64,000 bases of DNA from Orlajensenia stereocauli (GTDB taxonomy: Bacteria > Actinomycetota > Actinomycetes > Actinomycetales > Microbacteriaceae): NCBI RefSeq assembly GCF_039548895.1, contig NZ_JBCLVG010000002.1. One strand, given 5' to 3'. How positions within the stretch are numbered: the stretch's first letter is position 1; each line of letters opens with the position of its first letter. Of the stretch, positions 42,401 through 51,882 are shown piece after piece. Both the position numbers and the translations under genes were made by a program. Under the pieces are notes generated by a model that ran no database searches, had not been told where the DNA came from, and saw only the letters and a list, made by a program, of their open reading frames with translations.

Positions 42401-45400
42401 CCGGGCGCGGCCGTGCCGGGCGGGCAGCTGAGCTTCGGCTACACCGTGCGCGACTCCAACGGTGCCGAGGCATCCGGCATCGTCCGGGTGGGCGTGCTCG
42501 ACTCCGAGCTGGCCGACACTGCTCCGGTCACGTTCAGCGACTTCGCCCGCGTGCAGAGCGGCGCCGCGACTCCCGTGCGCATCCAGCCCATCGACAACGA
42601 CCGCGACCCGGCGCAGGGCGAGCTCGAGCTGATCGCGCTCGAGCCGAACGCCCCGGCGGGAACCAGCGAGTACGAACGACTCGAGCGATTGATCGACTCG
42701 GACACCTCGATCGCCGACGGGCGGGTGCTCCTGAACGCCGGCGACGTGACCGGCACCAACTCCTATGTCTACACGGTGCGCTCCGATGCCTCATCGAGCA
42801 CGGCCCAGGGCCTCATCGTGGTCGCGGTGAGCGACGAGGTCGGTGCCGACAATCCCATCGTCACCGACACTGTGCTGACGGCACGCACCCGCGGCGATCT
42901 GTCGACATCGGGCGTCGACGTGCTCTCGGGCAAGGTGACCTGGTCGTCCGGCGATGTCGCCGGGCTCAAGCTGCGACTCTGGGGCGACAGGGCGCAGTCG
43001 CGCTACGACGTCGACGGATGGCGCATCACGGGCTCGCTCCCGGCGAAGGGCGATCTCGTCCCGTTCCAGGTGACGGCGACGGATGCCGCAGGCGACGACG
43101 TCGTGTCCTACGGGTTCCTGCGCATCCCCGCCTTCGACAACATGCGGGTGCAGCTGAAGGCCGCAATCGACCCCGTTCAGGTCGACGAGGAGAAGTCGGC
43201 CACCATCGACGTGCGCGAGCTCGTCGACCTTCCCGCATCCGATGACGTGCAGCTGCGCGACGGGAAGTTCACCACCCAGCGCGCAGCCGCCACGTGCACG
43301 GCGAGCGGCGAGGACGACGCCGTGTACGCCGCCGGACGCGAGGCGCCCTGGATCGACTCCTGCCTCGTTCCCCTCCGCATCGACGGCCAGTCGACCTGGT
43401 CGTACGTCGTCGTGCCCGTCGCCATCAGGCCGAAGAACCCGCAGGCCATCCTCTCGGCGCTCTCGCGCACGATCGCGCCGGCTGCCTCCGAGACCGTCGC
43501 GCTCTACGACTCCATGACCACGTGGGAGGGTGACCGCGAGGGCGACAGGTCGAAGCTCGACTACAGCGTTGCCTATGACGGCACCGCGTTCACCATGACC
43601 CAGAACGGCGCCGAGGTCGGCTTCGAGGCCAGGGCGGATGCGCGCCCCGGCACGCGCGAGACGGCGACGGTCTCGGTGTCCGCGTTCGGGGGGTTGAGCG
43701 CGGCCATCACGCTCGTCGTCGGCGTCGCGCCCGCCGACGCCCCGCGCGGTGCGACCTTCACCGAGAAGTGCACTGTCAGCGCCGGTACCTGCTCCATCCC
43801 TGTCGTCGGTGTCTCGGGAGAGTACGACCCGTTCGCAGGCAAGACCGGCGCCGGTCTGAAGCTCGTGAGCATCGGCTCGGGCGGCGGCGTCGCCTGCGAT
43901 GTCGCCACTGTCGCGGCATCCGGTGACACGGCCGTGAACGCCGCCTTCCCGTCGGGACAGGATGCGTTCGGCGGCGAGTGCATCGTGCCGTTCACCGTGG
44001 CCGACGCACAGGGCCGCACCGGAACCGGAAGTCTGACGATCGACGTGCAGGGCTATCCGCAGCGGCCGTCGTCGATCTCCACCCGCACCTACACGGGGTC
44101 CAGCGTGACGCTCGACGTCGCCCTCGGCGAGGCTGCCAGGGCCCATCCCGCCCTCACCGGCGTCGCCATCTACAGCGGCGGCCGCCAGCAGTCGGCCGAC
44201 TGCTCGCCCTCGGTCGCCGGCGTCTACTCCTGCACGATCTCCGGCCTGGTCAACGGCGAGAAGCACGAGTACGCGGCCCGTGCCGTCAACTCGGTCGGCG
44301 AGTCCGGCGACACCTCGTCGGTCACGACGTGGGCTTACGAGGCCCCGCGGATCGGCGAGGCGACGGCCGTTCCCGTCTACGTCGACGGCCGCACAGCCCC
44401 GAACAATGCCGTCGTCGAACTCTCGGTGGCCTCCTCGGACGACACTCAGGCGTTCCGCATCGTCGAGAGCGACCAGACCATCACCCGCTCGGGCAAGACC
44501 ACGACCGAGCGGCTCGACCTGACGCCAGGCCCCCAGGTGCTCACCATCGTGCCGATCAGCCGGTTCCAGCCGCCGATCTCGGGCCCGACCGACGGGGCAT
44601 CCGTCGTCGTCACGGTCGAGGGTGCCGGCAGCCCGGTCATCACGAACGGGGTCACGGCATCCGCCGCCACGAATTCCTCGATCACCGTCGGAGGAGCGGA
44701 TGTCAACGCCAACGGCAGCGCGAAGCCCGTCGAGCGCCTCTACGTCGCCTGGCGCGACGGCGGCGAGCCGCAGTGCCGCGTGAACGCCAAGGGCGGATCG
44801 CTCTCGATCTCCGGTGGCGAGGCGCAGGGTGCCGGTCCGACGTTGTCGGGCTTGGCCGAGTTCGAGGTCTACCAGGTCAAGGCCTGTGTCAGCAACGGCT
44901 TCGGAGTCGCATCGTCGAACTCGACCCAGGTCCTGACCTTCGTGGCGGTCGACGCGCCATCCGGTGACAACACCTACGCCGTCGCCACATCCCCCAGCGG
45001 CAGCGGTCTGAGCTTCAGCTACGGTCTCGACCGTGCTCCCCAGATCCAGGCGCGCCGTGGCTTCGAGATGCAGTACTACCTGTACGGGCAGTGGCGGGAG
45101 GACTTCTCCCTCTCCGACGATGGCGCTCCGGGCACCGTGAAGGCGCGTGAGTGCCGCAAGAACTTCGGGCTCTACTGCTCCGGCGAGACGGGCATCACCG
45201 GCAACGTGCCGACGACGGTCTCCGTGGAATTCGACGATCCGAACGGGCAGGAGGACGGCTGCTGGGTCGACACCACGAACCCGGGCGATCTCGTGTCGGT
45301 CTCAGCCGCAGCGCGCGGTTCGTATTCCGTGTCGGGGTTCACCTTCGCAGCAGACAGGCTCTCGGCCGACCTCACCGTCACGTTCACGGGATCGTTCGCG

Positions 45401-45496
45401 CCATTGCAGCCGATCACGCACAACGTTCCCATCTGCGCCCCGCCCGAGCCGACTCCAACCCCTACGCCGACCGGTCCGCCCCCGGCCGCACCGTGA
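39440..45496 (+). CDS. Giant Ig-like repeat surface protein (2018 aa)
   Basis: A membrane-anchored extracellular protein. A short basic cytoplasmic start (TPRTTRRPARS) leads to one helix (about 13-35). Residues about 40-400 look like a propeller-type head; then come at least six Ig/cadherin-like units marked by motifs such as 'VLLNDHDPNKKD', 'WVDPEGDPVILSD', 'SYGVDPDGDAVIL' and 'IDNDRDPAQGELEL' (Big_9-like), and fibronectin-like units with paired Cys later. The end is Pro/Thr-rich with no LPxTG, so anchoring is by the N-terminus only. The start at 39440 overlaps the kinase stop; the longer open frame upstream is kinase antiframe. Such giants accompany MoxR-DUF58-transglutaminase genes in related genomes. 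Role inferred: cell-wall-spanning adhesin or sensor. Confidence 0.88.
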   Translation: MSTPRTTRRPARSAIIAAVSAIAVLGVVVTLAVTAEGYEATEVPRVESSVWVTRDSGQYARVNTDLAEIDTVRAVDDPNEVVQAGAASSVYSQGLRQRWPIDAASPIDLVEADEADAVAGTDAPASAAESTPAGTREVVSAGSHVLYRTDTGQVFLGGVGTDSSVTPVDPLADEAASAAPTAPADGGDGADGDDAEAAAYVATAVSVSPAGLVALYSADEQAVRTYDATTGSFLGSPQELASPPDADAAVALSVAGEGWVLLSDGRAWISDRDAPVDVDVDDAAVLQAGSDDGGTALIADGDGLVELDLQRATSKRIAEATGTPAQPVVVGDDAHAAWLGTSSGVIWSRSTGETTPLTIPDGTLDNVQAVTPVIRSNGDRAVLNETTSGLLWTLPDGAAIPLEEWSVDEDDDEQEGAIVVDDVAEPEPPVAVDDAFGVRSGQLVLLPVLLNDHDPNKKDVLTIDPASVTGLSDQGFGAVSVVASGQSLAVRVKAGEGEASFQYAVTDGTATSKPATVTLTVRAPEEQTAPVWCGVEACQQDWPTPQVLPGGTVIVPVLNAWVDPEGDPVILSDARTVDVDAPVTVVPMADGRVAVRHSDPNGADGVVDVLVTVTDAGGASTEKTLSVVVTGSPTLEAAPVAVTAGVDETVSVAVADHVTGGSGSFRLVDAVASSTSEQGLVVSPNAAAGEIELSASAPGQYVVTYSVVDTLSQSEQSAIVRLTVVGEGVPLSMAPLTAFVRAGEDTSVDVFGAVSNTTGRVLVLSSAESTDAALNVGVVDSAELRVSGSTADGLPGLIGRANVTVADGAGAAVTGTVAVFLAPSVSAVSPIALPDAVTVRAGALVRIPVTSNDVSPRGARLVVSPEVAGSGTAGELAFAAGDSVRYLAPPQAGTYTIGYSVALESDPSRTDNTAITVTVLPPGANRAPKPQSLSARVLTGQSVSIRVPSYGVDPDGDAVILVGTEQPPVNSGTASVSAEGSAIVYTAPGAAVPGGQLSFGYTVRDSNGAEASGIVRVGVLDSELADTAPVTFSDFARVQSGAATPVRIQPIDNDRDPAQGELELIALEPNAPAGTSEYERLERLIDSDTSIADGRVLLNAGDVTGTNSYVYTVRSDASSSTAQGLIVVAVSDEVGADNPIVTDTVLTARTRGDLSTSGVDVLSGKVTWSSGDVAGLKLRLWGDRAQSRYDVDGWRITGSLPAKGDLVPFQVTATDAAGDDVVSYGFLRIPAFDNMRVQLKAAIDPVQVDEEKSATIDVRELVDLPASDDVQLRDGKFTTQRAAATCTASGEDDAVYAAGREAPWIDSCLVPLRIDGQSTWSYVVVPVAIRPKNPQAILSALSRTIAPAASETVALYDSMTTWEGDREGDRSKLDYSVAYDGTAFTMTQNGAEVGFEARADARPGTRETATVSVSAFGGLSAAITLVVGVAPADAPRGATFTEKCTVSAGTCSIPVVGVSGEYDPFAGKTGAGLKLVSIGSGGGVACDVATVAASGDTAVNAAFPSGQDAFGGECIVPFTVADAQGRTGTGSLTIDVQGYPQRPSSISTRTYTGSSVTLDVALGEAARAHPALTGVAIYSGGRQQSADCSPSVAGVYSCTISGLVNGEKHEYAARAVNSVGESGDTSSVTTWAYEAPRIGEATAVPVYVDGRTAPNNAVVELSVASSDDTQAFRIVESDQTITRSGKTTTERLDLTPGPQVLTIVPISRFQPPISGPTDGASVVVTVEGAGSPVITNGVTASAATNSSITVGGADVNANGSAKPVERLYVAWRDGGEPQCRVNAKGGSLSISGGEAQGAGPTLSGLAEFEVYQVKACVSNGFGVASSNSTQVLTFVAVDAPSGDNTYAVATSPSGSGLSFSYGLDRAPQIQARRGFEMQYYLYGQWREDFSLSDDGAPGTVKARECRKNFGLYCSGETGITGNVPTTVSVEFDDPNGQEDGCWVDTTNPGDLVSVSAAARGSYSVSGFTFAADRLSADLTVTFTGSFAPLQPITHNVPICAPPEPTPTPTPTGPPPAAP

Positions 45497-45546
45497 CCGT
45501 CGGCGCATCCGTTCTTCCCCAGCATCCTTCGAGAGGACCCAACAGC

Positions 45547-46512
45547 ATGACGATCGCCCCCGAGCAGGCCGCCTGGTTCACCGACACGTTCTCGCTGCTC
45601 GCCGACAACGTGGAGCAGGCCATCCTCGGCAAGCGCCACGTCGTCGAGCTGGTGCTGGCCACGGCCATCAGTGAGGGCCACGTGCTGCTCGAGGACTTCC
45701 CCGGCACGGGCAAGACCGCCCTCGCCCGCGCCATCGGCCAGACCATCACGGGAACGAACTCGCGCATCCAGTTCACTCCAGACCTGCTGCCCGGCGACAT
45801 CACGGGAATCACCGTCTACGACCAGAAGAAGGGCGAGTTCGAGTTCCACGCCGGCCCCATCTTCGCCAACATCGTTCTGGCCGACGAGATCAACCGCGCC
45901 AGCCCGAAGACGCAGTCGGCTCTGCTCGAGGTCATGGAGGAGGGCAACGTCACCATCGACGGCGTCACCCGGGCCGTGGGCGACCCGTTCCTCGTGCTCG
46001 CCACGCAGAACCCGATCGAGCAGGGCGGCACCTACCGACTGCCCGAGGCGCAGCTCGACCGATTCATGATCAAGACCAGCATCGGATACCCGGATGAGGC
46101 GGCGACCCTGCGCATCCTGCAGGGCGTCTCGCAGCCGAAGGGCGAGCTCACAGGCATCGTCTCGCCCGACACACTGGTGACGATGACGGACATGTCGCGC
46201 AGTGTCTATGTGAACCCGCTCATCTCCGACTACATCATGCGCATCGTCGACGCCACGCGTCGCGCCACGGAGGTGCGCCTCGGCGTCAGCGTGCGCGGCG
46301 CCATCTCGCTGTCGAAGCTAGTGATGACGTGGGCGGCAGCCCATGGGCGCACATTCGTCACCCCCGACGACGTGCGCGACCTGGCCATCCCGGCGTTCAG
46401 CCACCGCCTCGTCCTCGAGCCGGAGGCCGAGTTCGACGGCGTCACGGCCGCGGCCGTCATCGGCCAGATCCTGCTCGACGTCACCCCACCCCGTGAGAAC
46501 GGGGCTGCGTGA
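45547..46512 (+). CDS. MoxR-type AAA+ ATPase
   Basis: A 321-aa chaperone-like ATPase. Walker A FPGTGKTA (51-58), Walker B IVLADEIN (109-116) and sensor-1 ATQNPIEQGG are intact. MoxR ATPases work with DUF58/VWA partners in metal insertion or complex assembly; the DUF58 gene follows with a GTGA overlap. GAGAGGA precedes the ATG by 9 nt. Confidence 0.94.
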   Translation: MTIAPEQAAWFTDTFSLLADNVEQAILGKRHVVELVLATAISEGHVLLEDFPGTGKTALARAIGQTITGTNSRIQFTPDLLPGDITGITVYDQKKGEFEFHAGPIFANIVLADEINRASPKTQSALLEVMEEGNVTIDGVTRAVGDPFLVLATQNPIEQGGTYRLPEAQLDRFMIKTSIGYPDEAATLRILQGVSQPKGELTGIVSPDTLVTMTDMSRSVYVNPLISDYIMRIVDATRRATEVRLGVSVRGAISLSKLVMTWAAAHGRTFVTPDDVRDLAIPAFSHRLVLEPEAEFDGVTAAAVIGQILLDVTPPRENGAA

Positions 46513-47879
46513 GCTCTCCGACCGAATCCCGCCTCAGCCGCACCTCGGCTGCGACGGGAACCCGCACGCGTGCAGCGACCGTCACGCGCTACGCCGAGAC
46601 CCGGCGCGGCGCGGTGGCCGGCGCTGTGTTCGGCGTGCGCCGGGCGACGCGGGTCGGAGCGAACGCCATACGGCGTGCCGTGGACTGGACCCGCGACACC
46701 GTGTCGCCGGCCGGACTGGTGCTGGTCATCGCCGTGATCGGCGGGGTCATCGCCGGGGTCGGCTTCGGCTGGGTGGAGGCCTGGGTGGTGGCGGCGATCG
46801 CGGCACTGCTGCTGTTGGCCTGCGTCCCGTTCCTGCTCGGCGCCCATGACTACAGGCTCGAACTCGTGCTCGATCGCGACAGGGTGGTCGCAGGAAGCAC
46901 CGTCGGAGGTCACCTCGACCTGGTGAATCGCGGCGAGCGTGCGTCGCTGCCCGGTGTGGTCGACATCCCCGTCGGCCGGGGCCTCGTCGAGGTGCACGTT
47001 CCCCTGCTGCGCGCCGGCGCCCAGCACCGCGAGAACCTCACGATCGGTGCCGAGCGTCGCGGCGTCATCGACGTGGGCCCGATGACGATCTCCCGCGGGG
47101 ACCCCCTCGGCATCCTGCACCGTGACATGAGCTGGCCCGACGTTCAGCGCGTCTACGTGCACCCCGTCACCGTGGCCATCCCGAGCACCAGTGCGGGTCT
47201 CATCCGCGACCTCGAGGGAACCCCGACGAGCGACCTGACCGACTCGGACCTCTCCTTCCACGCCGTGCGCGACTACGTCGCCGGCGACTCGCAGCGCCAT
47301 GTGCACTGGAAGGCGACGGCGCGAACGGGCAAGCTGATGGTGCGCCAGTTCGAGGAGTCGCGGCACGCCCGCATCGCCATCCTGCTCGACCTCGACGCCG
47401 CGGAGTTCGAGACCGACGACGAGTTCGAGATGGCCGTGAGCGCAGCATCATCGCTCGGCCTCAACGGCGTGCGCGAGGGTCGCGACGTGCTCGTGGCTGT
47501 GAGCGCCCCCATCCCCGAGTTCTCCCGTGATGCCGTCATGAGCATCAACACCGTTCCGACCCAGACCCCGAAGGCCATGCTCGACGGCATGGCCGCCATC
47601 GAGTCCCGCGCGAACGTCATGCGACTCGAGGCCGTCACGGCCCTGACCGCCCAGAGCTTCCCCGACCTGTCGATCGCCTTCCTCGTCACGGGATCACGGA
47701 TGCCGCTCACGCGCATGCGCCAGGCCGCCATCACCCTGCCCGCCCGCATCCGGACCGTCGCGGTGCGCTGCGAGCCCGGGGCCGAGCCCAGCATCCGCAC
47801 GGCCCGCGAGATCACCGTGATCACGATCGGCGCCCTCGACGACCTGACGAAACTCCTCGCGAGAGGAGCCCTGCGATGA
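46509..47879 (+). CDS. DUF58-domain membrane protein
   Basis: A 456-aa partner of MoxR. Two membrane helices (about 72-110) precede a beta-rich stretch and the DUF58 signature 'VRDYVAGDSQRHVHWKA' (in 250-275) with 'KLMVRQFEE'. The fold is a VWA-like domain. GTG start in the MoxR stop (GTGA) and stop overlapping the next ATG (ATGA) show strict co-translation. Confidence 0.92.
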   Translation: MSSPTESRLSRTSAATGTRTRAATVTRYAETRRGAVAGAVFGVRRATRVGANAIRRAVDWTRDTVSPAGLVLVIAVIGGVIAGVGFGWVEAWVVAAIAALLLLACVPFLLGAHDYRLELVLDRDRVVAGSTVGGHLDLVNRGERASLPGVVDIPVGRGLVEVHVPLLRAGAQHRENLTIGAERRGVIDVGPMTISRGDPLGILHRDMSWPDVQRVYVHPVTVAIPSTSAGLIRDLEGTPTSDLTDSDLSFHAVRDYVAGDSQRHVHWKATARTGKLMVRQFEESRHARIAILLDLDAAEFETDDEFEMAVSAASSLGLNGVREGRDVLVAVSAPIPEFSRDAVMSINTVPTQTPKAMLDGMAAIESRANVMRLEAVTALTAQSFPDLSIAFLVTGSRMPLTRMRQAAITLPARIRTVAVRCEPGAEPSIRTAREITVITIGALDDLTKLLARGALR

Positions 47880-50380
47880 GCCGCCGTCTCGCTGCCCGGG
47901 AGCGGCGCACCGATCGCGCCATCGAGCTCTGGGGGCTCGGCTACCTGGTGCTCGGGGTGGTGCTCGCCACCGTCGCCGCCTGGCCGGTGTACCAGTCCTG
48001 GCGCGTCGTGCTCGTGGCCGTCGTCGGAGCCGTCATCGGCGGTGGGATCGTCCTCCTGGTGCGTCGTCTCGGCTGGCGCGGCATCACCGGCGCCCTGCTG
48101 ACTGTGCTCGTGACCGTGGCCGCCTACGCCCTGGTCGTGGTCCCCGTGGCCATTCCCTCGGCCGTCACGGGAATCCCGGGCATCGCCCGCGGCATCCGTG
48201 ACGGCATCGTCGGCGTCGTCGTGGGGTGGAAGCAGTTGCTCACCCTCGACCTTCCCGTCGGGGAGTACCAGGCGGTGCTCGTTCCGTTCCTCATCGTGAC
48301 CCTCGTCGGCACCCTCCTCGGCACGACCCTCGTGCTGCGCGACGACAGGTGGACACCGTTGGCCGCGCTGCCCGTCGTCGCGATGGTGCTGTTCGGGGTG
48401 GCCTTCGGCTCCAGCGAGACCAGCGCGGCCGTCGACGTCTTCGGCGTCGAGCTGCCGGCACCGCGCGAGCTGCTCCTCGCCGTGCTCACCCTGCTCGTCA
48501 CGGTGGGCTGGCTGCTCGGCCGCTCCAGGCTGGTGCGCGCCAGGGCGCTCGCCCGCGCCCGCGGCGGGACCGTGAGCGGTGGCGGCGGATCCGTCTGGAT
48601 CGCCGTGCGCCGCAACGCCCTCGCTGTGGGCCTCATCGTCATCGCGCTGGTCGGCGGACTCGCCGTCGCCCCGGCTGCAGCCCAGCTCGCCGACCGCGAC
48701 GCGCTGCGCGACGGCATCGATCCGAGCATCGTCGTGCAGAAGCAGCCGAGCCCACTGAGCGACTATCGCGGCTGGTTCGGCGTCGACGCCTTCGACACCG
48801 AGCTGTTCCGCGTCTCGGGTGACGTCGAGCGTGTCGGTCGCCTCCCGCTGGCCGTGCTCGACGACTACGACGGCGAGACCGTGCACGTCGCGGCGGACAC
48901 GCGCTTCTCCCGCCTGCCGCGATCGGCCGGAGCCGGCGACGACCGCATCGACCTCGGGGTGAGGATCGGAGAGGGCTACAGCGGAGTCTGGGTGCTCTCG
49001 CCGTCGGCTCTCGCCGCAGCTCCCGATTTCGCCGGTCCGCGCGCCGAGGCCCTCGACGACGGCTTCGCCATCGCCGCAGACAGCGGAGGCGCCGTCGATG
49101 TCGCGCCCGCCGGCGACGACTTCGGGCTCCTCCCCGGAGACTCGTACACCCTGACGGCAGACGAGGAGAAGGCCACGGCCGACTTCGGCTCGGCTCAGGG
49201 TGTCGCCACAGGTCTCGACCCCGATGAGTACCCGGCCCTGCTGGAGTGGGCGTCGCTGCAGGAGCTGCCGCGCACCGGAGCCGGGCTGACCGAGCTCATC
49301 GACAGGCTGCGCGCGCGCGGCTACCTGAGCCACGGACTGCTCGACGACGCCGACTCCACCAGCTGGGTGCAGGCGCTCGAGGCCGACGGCCGGTACACCT
49401 TCCTCTCGAGCTACGCCGGGCATTCCCGGGCCCGCATCGAGACCCTGTTCACCTCGCTCGTCGACCAGCAGCGCCGGGCAGGAGCCAGGGCGACGGATGC
49501 GACCCTGGTGGCTGCGGTCGGCGACGACGAGCAGTTCTCGGTCGCCGCGTCGCTGCTGGCGCGGGAGTGGGGGTTCGAGTCGCGCGTCGTGGTCGGCATC
49601 CGCCTCCCCGCAGCCGACGAGGTTCCCGGTATCCCGGTGTGCACCGAGGTCTGCACCGGCTCGCAGATGAGCGCCTGGGTGGAGGTGCGCGACCCGCGAG
49701 GCGGCTGGGTGCCGTTCGACGTCACTCCCCAGTTCGCCAAGGCGCCGACCGCCATCACCGAGGGCGAGCAGCTGCCTGAGAACCCGACGGTTCCCGACGA
49801 TGCGCAGAGCGAGGCCGTCGACCCGCCCCAGGCGCAGAGCGACGCCTCGGACGCCGACGTCGTGCCGACGGGTGACGACGCCGTCGCAGCGTCGGGATTC
49901 TGGCCGATCGTGCGCGGCGTCGCCATCGGTGCCCTGGCGCTTCTGCTCCTGCTGCTGCCCATCGCCGCCATCGTGCTGGCGAAGGTGCTGCGCCGTCGCT
50001 TCCGCCGCGGGGCGGCCGACGCCGAGGTGCGCATCGTGGGCGCCTGGGAGGAACTCGTCGACGGCTACGCTGATGCCGACGTGCCGTTCGACAGGCTGCC
50101 GAGCCGACTGCTCCTCGCGAGGTCCGTCGGGCGGGCAGCGGCCGAGCAGCTGGCCCGCGAGGTCGATCGCGCCGTCTTCTCCGAGCATCCGCCGACCGCT
50201 GCCGACGCCGACTCGGCCTGGAGCATCGTCGACGACGAGCGCCAGACGCTGCGGGCAGGCTCGTCGTTCTGGAAGCGCCTCGGAACAGCCCTCACCCTGC
50301 GGTCGTTCCTCGCCCGCATCCGCAGCTCGAATCGCCCCGTCACCGTGCCCCTCAGCATGCGCAAGGAGATCGCCCCATGA
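47876..50380 (+). CDS. Transglutaminase-fold membrane protein lacking catalytic Cys and His
   Basis: An 834-aa protein with a block of N-terminal helices (about 19-38, 42-62, 72-95, 132-152, 160-180, 198-216, 248-268), a large extracellular domain and a C-terminal helix (about 670-695). Residues 549-574 (GDDEQFSVAASLLAREWGF then ESRVVVG) align with the transglutaminase core 'G-x-C-x-x-(F/Y)-A', but the Cys is replaced by an acidic residue; 599-604 SAWVEV has Ser where the catalytic His stands; 613-618 PFDVTP keeps the Asp. It is therefore probably a binding pseudoenzyme. MoxR-DUF58-TgpA-like gene trios are common; the degeneration is the odd point. Confidence 0.87.
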   Translation: MSRRLAARERRTDRAIELWGLGYLVLGVVLATVAAWPVYQSWRVVLVAVVGAVIGGGIVLLVRRLGWRGITGALLTVLVTVAAYALVVVPVAIPSAVTGIPGIARGIRDGIVGVVVGWKQLLTLDLPVGEYQAVLVPFLIVTLVGTLLGTTLVLRDDRWTPLAALPVVAMVLFGVAFGSSETSAAVDVFGVELPAPRELLLAVLTLLVTVGWLLGRSRLVRARALARARGGTVSGGGGSVWIAVRRNALAVGLIVIALVGGLAVAPAAAQLADRDALRDGIDPSIVVQKQPSPLSDYRGWFGVDAFDTELFRVSGDVERVGRLPLAVLDDYDGETVHVAADTRFSRLPRSAGAGDDRIDLGVRIGEGYSGVWVLSPSALAAAPDFAGPRAEALDDGFAIAADSGGAVDVAPAGDDFGLLPGDSYTLTADEEKATADFGSAQGVATGLDPDEYPALLEWASLQELPRTGAGLTELIDRLRARGYLSHGLLDDADSTSWVQALEADGRYTFLSSYAGHSRARIETLFTSLVDQQRRAGARATDATLVAAVGDDEQFSVAASLLAREWGFESRVVVGIRLPAADEVPGIPVCTEVCTGSQMSAWVEVRDPRGGWVPFDVTPQFAKAPTAITEGEQLPENPTVPDDAQSEAVDPPQAQSDASDADVVPTGDDAVAASGFWPIVRGVAIGALALLLLLLPIAAIVLAKVLRRRFRRGAADAEVRIVGAWEELVDGYADADVPFDRLPSRLLLARSVGRAAAEQLAREVDRAVFSEHPPTAADADSAWSIVDDERQTLRAGSSFWKRLGTALTLRSFLARIRSSNRPVTVPLSMRKEIAP

Positions 50381-51882
50381 GTACAGCCACGTCGGATCCC
50401 TCGGCCGTCATCGGTGCACTCGTCGCCATGATCGTGGTCTTCTCCCTCCTCGGCATCGCCGTCTACGTGTGGGACGCCCTCGCTCTGTCGCGGCTGTTCC
50501 AGCGTCTGGGTGGCGAGTCGTGGAAGGGCTGGGTGCCCGTTCTGAACACGGCCGAGGTCTACGCGCGCGGTGGTGTCCCGGCCTGGTCGGTGGTGTTCCT
50601 GTTCATTCCGATCGTGAACCTGTACGGCATCTACCTGTTCGTCATCGCCACATACCGCATCAACCTGCTCTTCGGTCGGGGAGCAGGCAGCACAGTGCTC
50701 GCCGTGTTGCTGCGCCCGGTCTGGGCGACGCTGCTGGCCTGGGGGAGCACGTCGCCGGACCCCGAGCGCGGGCGGATGCAGTCCGTGCCCACGCTCAGTG
50801 AGCGGGTCGGCCCCCTGCTCGAGCCGGCCGCTGCTCCTCGCGACGCCTCGGGCTACGCCATCCCGCCGCGAGATCCCGCCTCGGATGCCGCTGTCGCCTC
50901 GTCGGCCGCCGTCGCAGCCGCCTCCGTGATCCCCGTCGCCGCCCCGGCTCCGGAACAGGCCCCGGACCTGCCGCCGGTCGCGCACGTGTCGATCGCCGAG
51001 ACGATGGGACAGCCCGCCGCTCGGACCGATGCGACGACCGCGGTGACGGATGCCGGCGCGGAGGCCGCCGCCGCGCCCGACGCGACGAACCCGTGGGCGC
51101 CGCGCGAGCAGGCCGCCTCGTCGTCGGCTCGCGATCCCCGCGCCACCCCGCCGGCCGTAGCTCCGGTCGTAGCTCCGCCCGCCGCTCCGGTCGCCCCTCC
51201 TGTGGTGCCGCACGGCGAGCCGTCGCCTGCGCCCGCGCCGCCCGTGATCACCTCGCCGCCGGTGTTCTTCGAGCCCGTCCCGGCTCCAGCGACTCCCGCC
51301 GTGGTTCCGCCGGTCGCCGCGCCGCCGGTGATCCCGCCGGTGATCCCGCCTGCCCCGGCTGTTTCGGTCGCACCGGCTGAAGCTCCTCTGTTCACGCCTC
51401 CGGCCCCTGAGAAGGACGAGTCCGACGAGGACGACGACTTCGGCCACTACGACACCGTCATCACGGCCGGTCGGCCGAAACCGGCCGACGTCGAGGAGGA
51501 GACCGAGGACGACCTGGAGGCGACGGTCGTGGTCGATCGCCGGCCGCGCGTGCGCTGGCGGCTCGCCCTCGACGACGGAACCCAGCTCGATCTCACCGCG
51601 CCGCGGGTGGTGCTCGGTCGCAACCCCGTGGCGCAGGTTCCTGGGGAACAGGCCCTCGCGGTGCCCGACCAGACGCGTACGCTGTCGAAGACGCATGCCC
51701 GACTTCTCCTGGAGGATGGGGCGTGGACCGTGACGGACCTCGGATCCACCAATGGAGTGCTGCTCTACGACGAGCACGGCGGCGAGATCCTCGTCGACCC
51801 TGGCGTGGCTGTCTCCATCGCCGACGGGTTCGTGCTCGGCAAGGTGGCCATGCGTGTGACCTTCGTGGAGGAGACCCGGTGA
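50377..51882 (+). CDS. Membrane-anchored FHA-domain protein
   Basis: A 501-aa protein with three to four N-terminal helices (about 10-34, 66-86, 100-125; DUF5684-like with 'GGESWKGWVPVLNTAEV'), a long Pro/Ala/Val-rich linker (about 145-345), an acidic segment and a C-terminal FHA domain (about 395-500) showing VVLGRNP, 'TLSKTHARLLLED' and 'DLGSTNGVLLY'. Just before it stands DLEATVVVDRR, a close match to the TVIVDR repeats of the protein at 52718-53404, hinting that this FHA protein is itself phosphorylated or binds its own tail. ATGA overlap with the upstream gene. Confidence 0.88.
   Translation: MSTATSDPSAVIGALVAMIVVFSLLGIAVYVWDALALSRLFQRLGGESWKGWVPVLNTAEVYARGGVPAWSVVFLFIPIVNLYGIYLFVIATYRINLLFGRGAGSTVLAVLLRPVWATLLAWGSTSPDPERGRMQSVPTLSERVGPLLEPAAAPRDASGYAIPPRDPASDAAVASSAAVAAASVIPVAAPAPEQAPDLPPVAHVSIAETMGQPAARTDATTAVTDAGAEAAAAPDATNPWAPREQAASSSARDPRATPPAVAPVVAPPAAPVAPPVVPHGEPSPAPAPPVITSPPVFFEPVPAPATPAVVPPVAAPPVIPPVIPPAPAVSVAPAEAPLFTPPAPEKDESDEDDDFGHYDTVITAGRPKPADVEEETEDDLEATVVVDRRPRVRWRLALDDGTQLDLTAPRVVLGRNPVAQVPGEQALAVPDQTRTLSKTHARLLLEDGAWTVTDLGSTNGVLLYDEHGGEILVDPGVAVSIADGFVLGKVAMRVTFVEETR

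Noticed and set aside
47273..50188. A 971-codon open frame antisense to the transglutaminase-like gene
   Set aside because: It is a mirror frame of a G/C-rich gene, rich in His/Gly/Asp/Arg repeats with no domain; the sense frame has clear families and start/stop coupling.
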